Assembly (NCBI GenBank): GCA_021163155.1 | Contig: JAGGXI010000077.1 | Span: 1 to 13,964 of the forward strand | Length of the DNA: 13,964 nucleotides | Origin: Candidatus Aerophobota bacterium | GTDB lineage: Bacteria > Aerophobota > Aerophobia > Aerophobales > JAGGXI01 | Direction: 5' to 3' | In this document: positions 13,565 to 13,964 of the stretch, one piece after another | Numbering within the stretch: position 1 is the stretch's first letter | How the letters are laid out: each line of letters opens with the position of its first letter | Made by a program: the position numbers and the translations under genes | The notes under the pieces: generated by a model | What the model was told of the DNA's origin: nothing | Seen by the model: the letters and a program-made list of their open reading frames with translations, nothing else | Database searches by the model: none

Positions 13565-13964
13565 AACAAGGAAGGTTGCTTTGTCTAAAAGTGTTAGCTT
13601 TCTCTATCAGCTGGAAAAATGGCCAAGAATAAAGTTATCGACAGGAAGCTTGTAAGAAAAGTTTGGAAGTTTCCTTTCTGGAAGGGGTAAAAATTAAAAA
13701 AAGAGTGGATAAAAAGTATTAGTTCAGGATTGATATGGTTATCGAGGGACTTTCCCTGAAGGAGCTTTATAGGAACTACCTTAGAAACAATCCAAAGCGG
13801 ATATACAGCGACGAAGAGGAAAAATCCCGAGATTTTCTTGACAACCAACTTTTGCAGGAAACTCATCTTATTAGATTTTTATAATATCTTACAATCCGTA
13901 ATATTTGCATTAATAACGATCTATGTAAGAAGAGAAAGATTAATTTCAAAATCACAAATATCAC
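13565..13964. other. Terminal stretch with little recognisable content
   Basis: No established gene, RNA or repeat is seen in the last 400 bases. Short frames occur at 13619-13690 (about 23 codons, lysine-rich) and 13735-13884; neither resembles a known family. The remaining sequence to 13964 is AT-rich and may hold the promoter of a gene beyond the window. Confidence 0.4.
13735..13884 (+). CDS. Doubtful small ORF, 49 aa
   Basis: ATG 13735 follows AGGA (13726-13729) at five bases and opens 49 codons to TAA 13882-13884. The product is mixed and hydrophilic, with L-K-E-L-Y-R-N-Y-L and S-D-E-E-E-K-S-R-D-F segments, which look more like protein-coding sequence than its flanks do. No family is recognised. 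It could be a remnant of a longer gene, since stops bound it closely on the 5' side (TAG at 13720). Confidence 0.25.
   Translation: MVIEGLSLKELYRNYLRNNPKRIYSDEEEKSRDFLDNQLLQETHLIRFL

Noticed and set aside
13594-13866. Minus-strand 90-aa hydrophobic frame at the window end
   Set aside because: Phe/Leu-rich composition follows from AT-rich reverse complement; no start signal or family resemblance was found.

Overview
The window is a gene-dense, AT-rich stretch in which every supported gene lies on the + strand. The gene set suggests an uncultured anaerobic bacterium: a membrane pyrophosphatase, an RnfC electron-transport subunit, the bacterial repair gene uvrA, cinA, a ROK sugar kinase and two toxin-antitoxin modules. 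AT-rich coding and frequent A/T homopolymers would fit several low-GC candidate phyla, but I cannot place it from sequence alone.

Layout. 1-1340: the 3' end of hppA, then a MEMO1-family gene (amrB). 1341-1786: a non-coding gap with a sigma70-type promoter for uvrA. A 192-bp MITE-like element with 12-bp inverted ends and 8-bp target duplications sits between that promoter and the start codon. 1799-4672: uvrA. 4682-6102: an AbrB-type antitoxin with a PIN toxin, then a RelB-like antitoxin with a RelE toxin. Both antitoxin frames are broken exactly at runs of eight A. 6113-7188: a YhfC-like membrane protein and a small 2TM protein, close enough to be read with the TA genes. 7189-7531: a gap with two 60-nt paired-hairpin repeats. 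7532-10188: a solitary rnfC, a ROK kinase and an unrecognised 110-aa gene. 10189-10498: a gap with a second copy of the uvrA-upstream repeat in inverse orientation. 10499-13564: a CPA2-type cation/proton antiporter, cinA and a class I methyltransferase. 13565-13964: largely non-coding, with one doubtful 49-aa frame.

Functional themes. HppA, RnfC and the antiporter all handle ion gradients or low-potential electrons, as in an energy-limited anaerobe. UvrA and CinA (NMN deamidase; NAD salvage after ligase activity) are DNA repair or its metabolic aftermath. The TA/YhfC/2TM block is the accessory part.

The most notable structure is in the intergenic DNA. Five REPIN-like elements share one design: a 24-nt module (6-nt foot carrying GTAG or GTAA, then an 18-nt hairpin) repeated as an inverted pair. 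Total lengths are exactly 60 nt (two), 75 nt (two) and one copy cut at the apex of its second hairpin. One 75-nt copy is nested in the uvrA MITE. No RAYT/Y1 transposase is in the window, so any mobiliser must be elsewhere.
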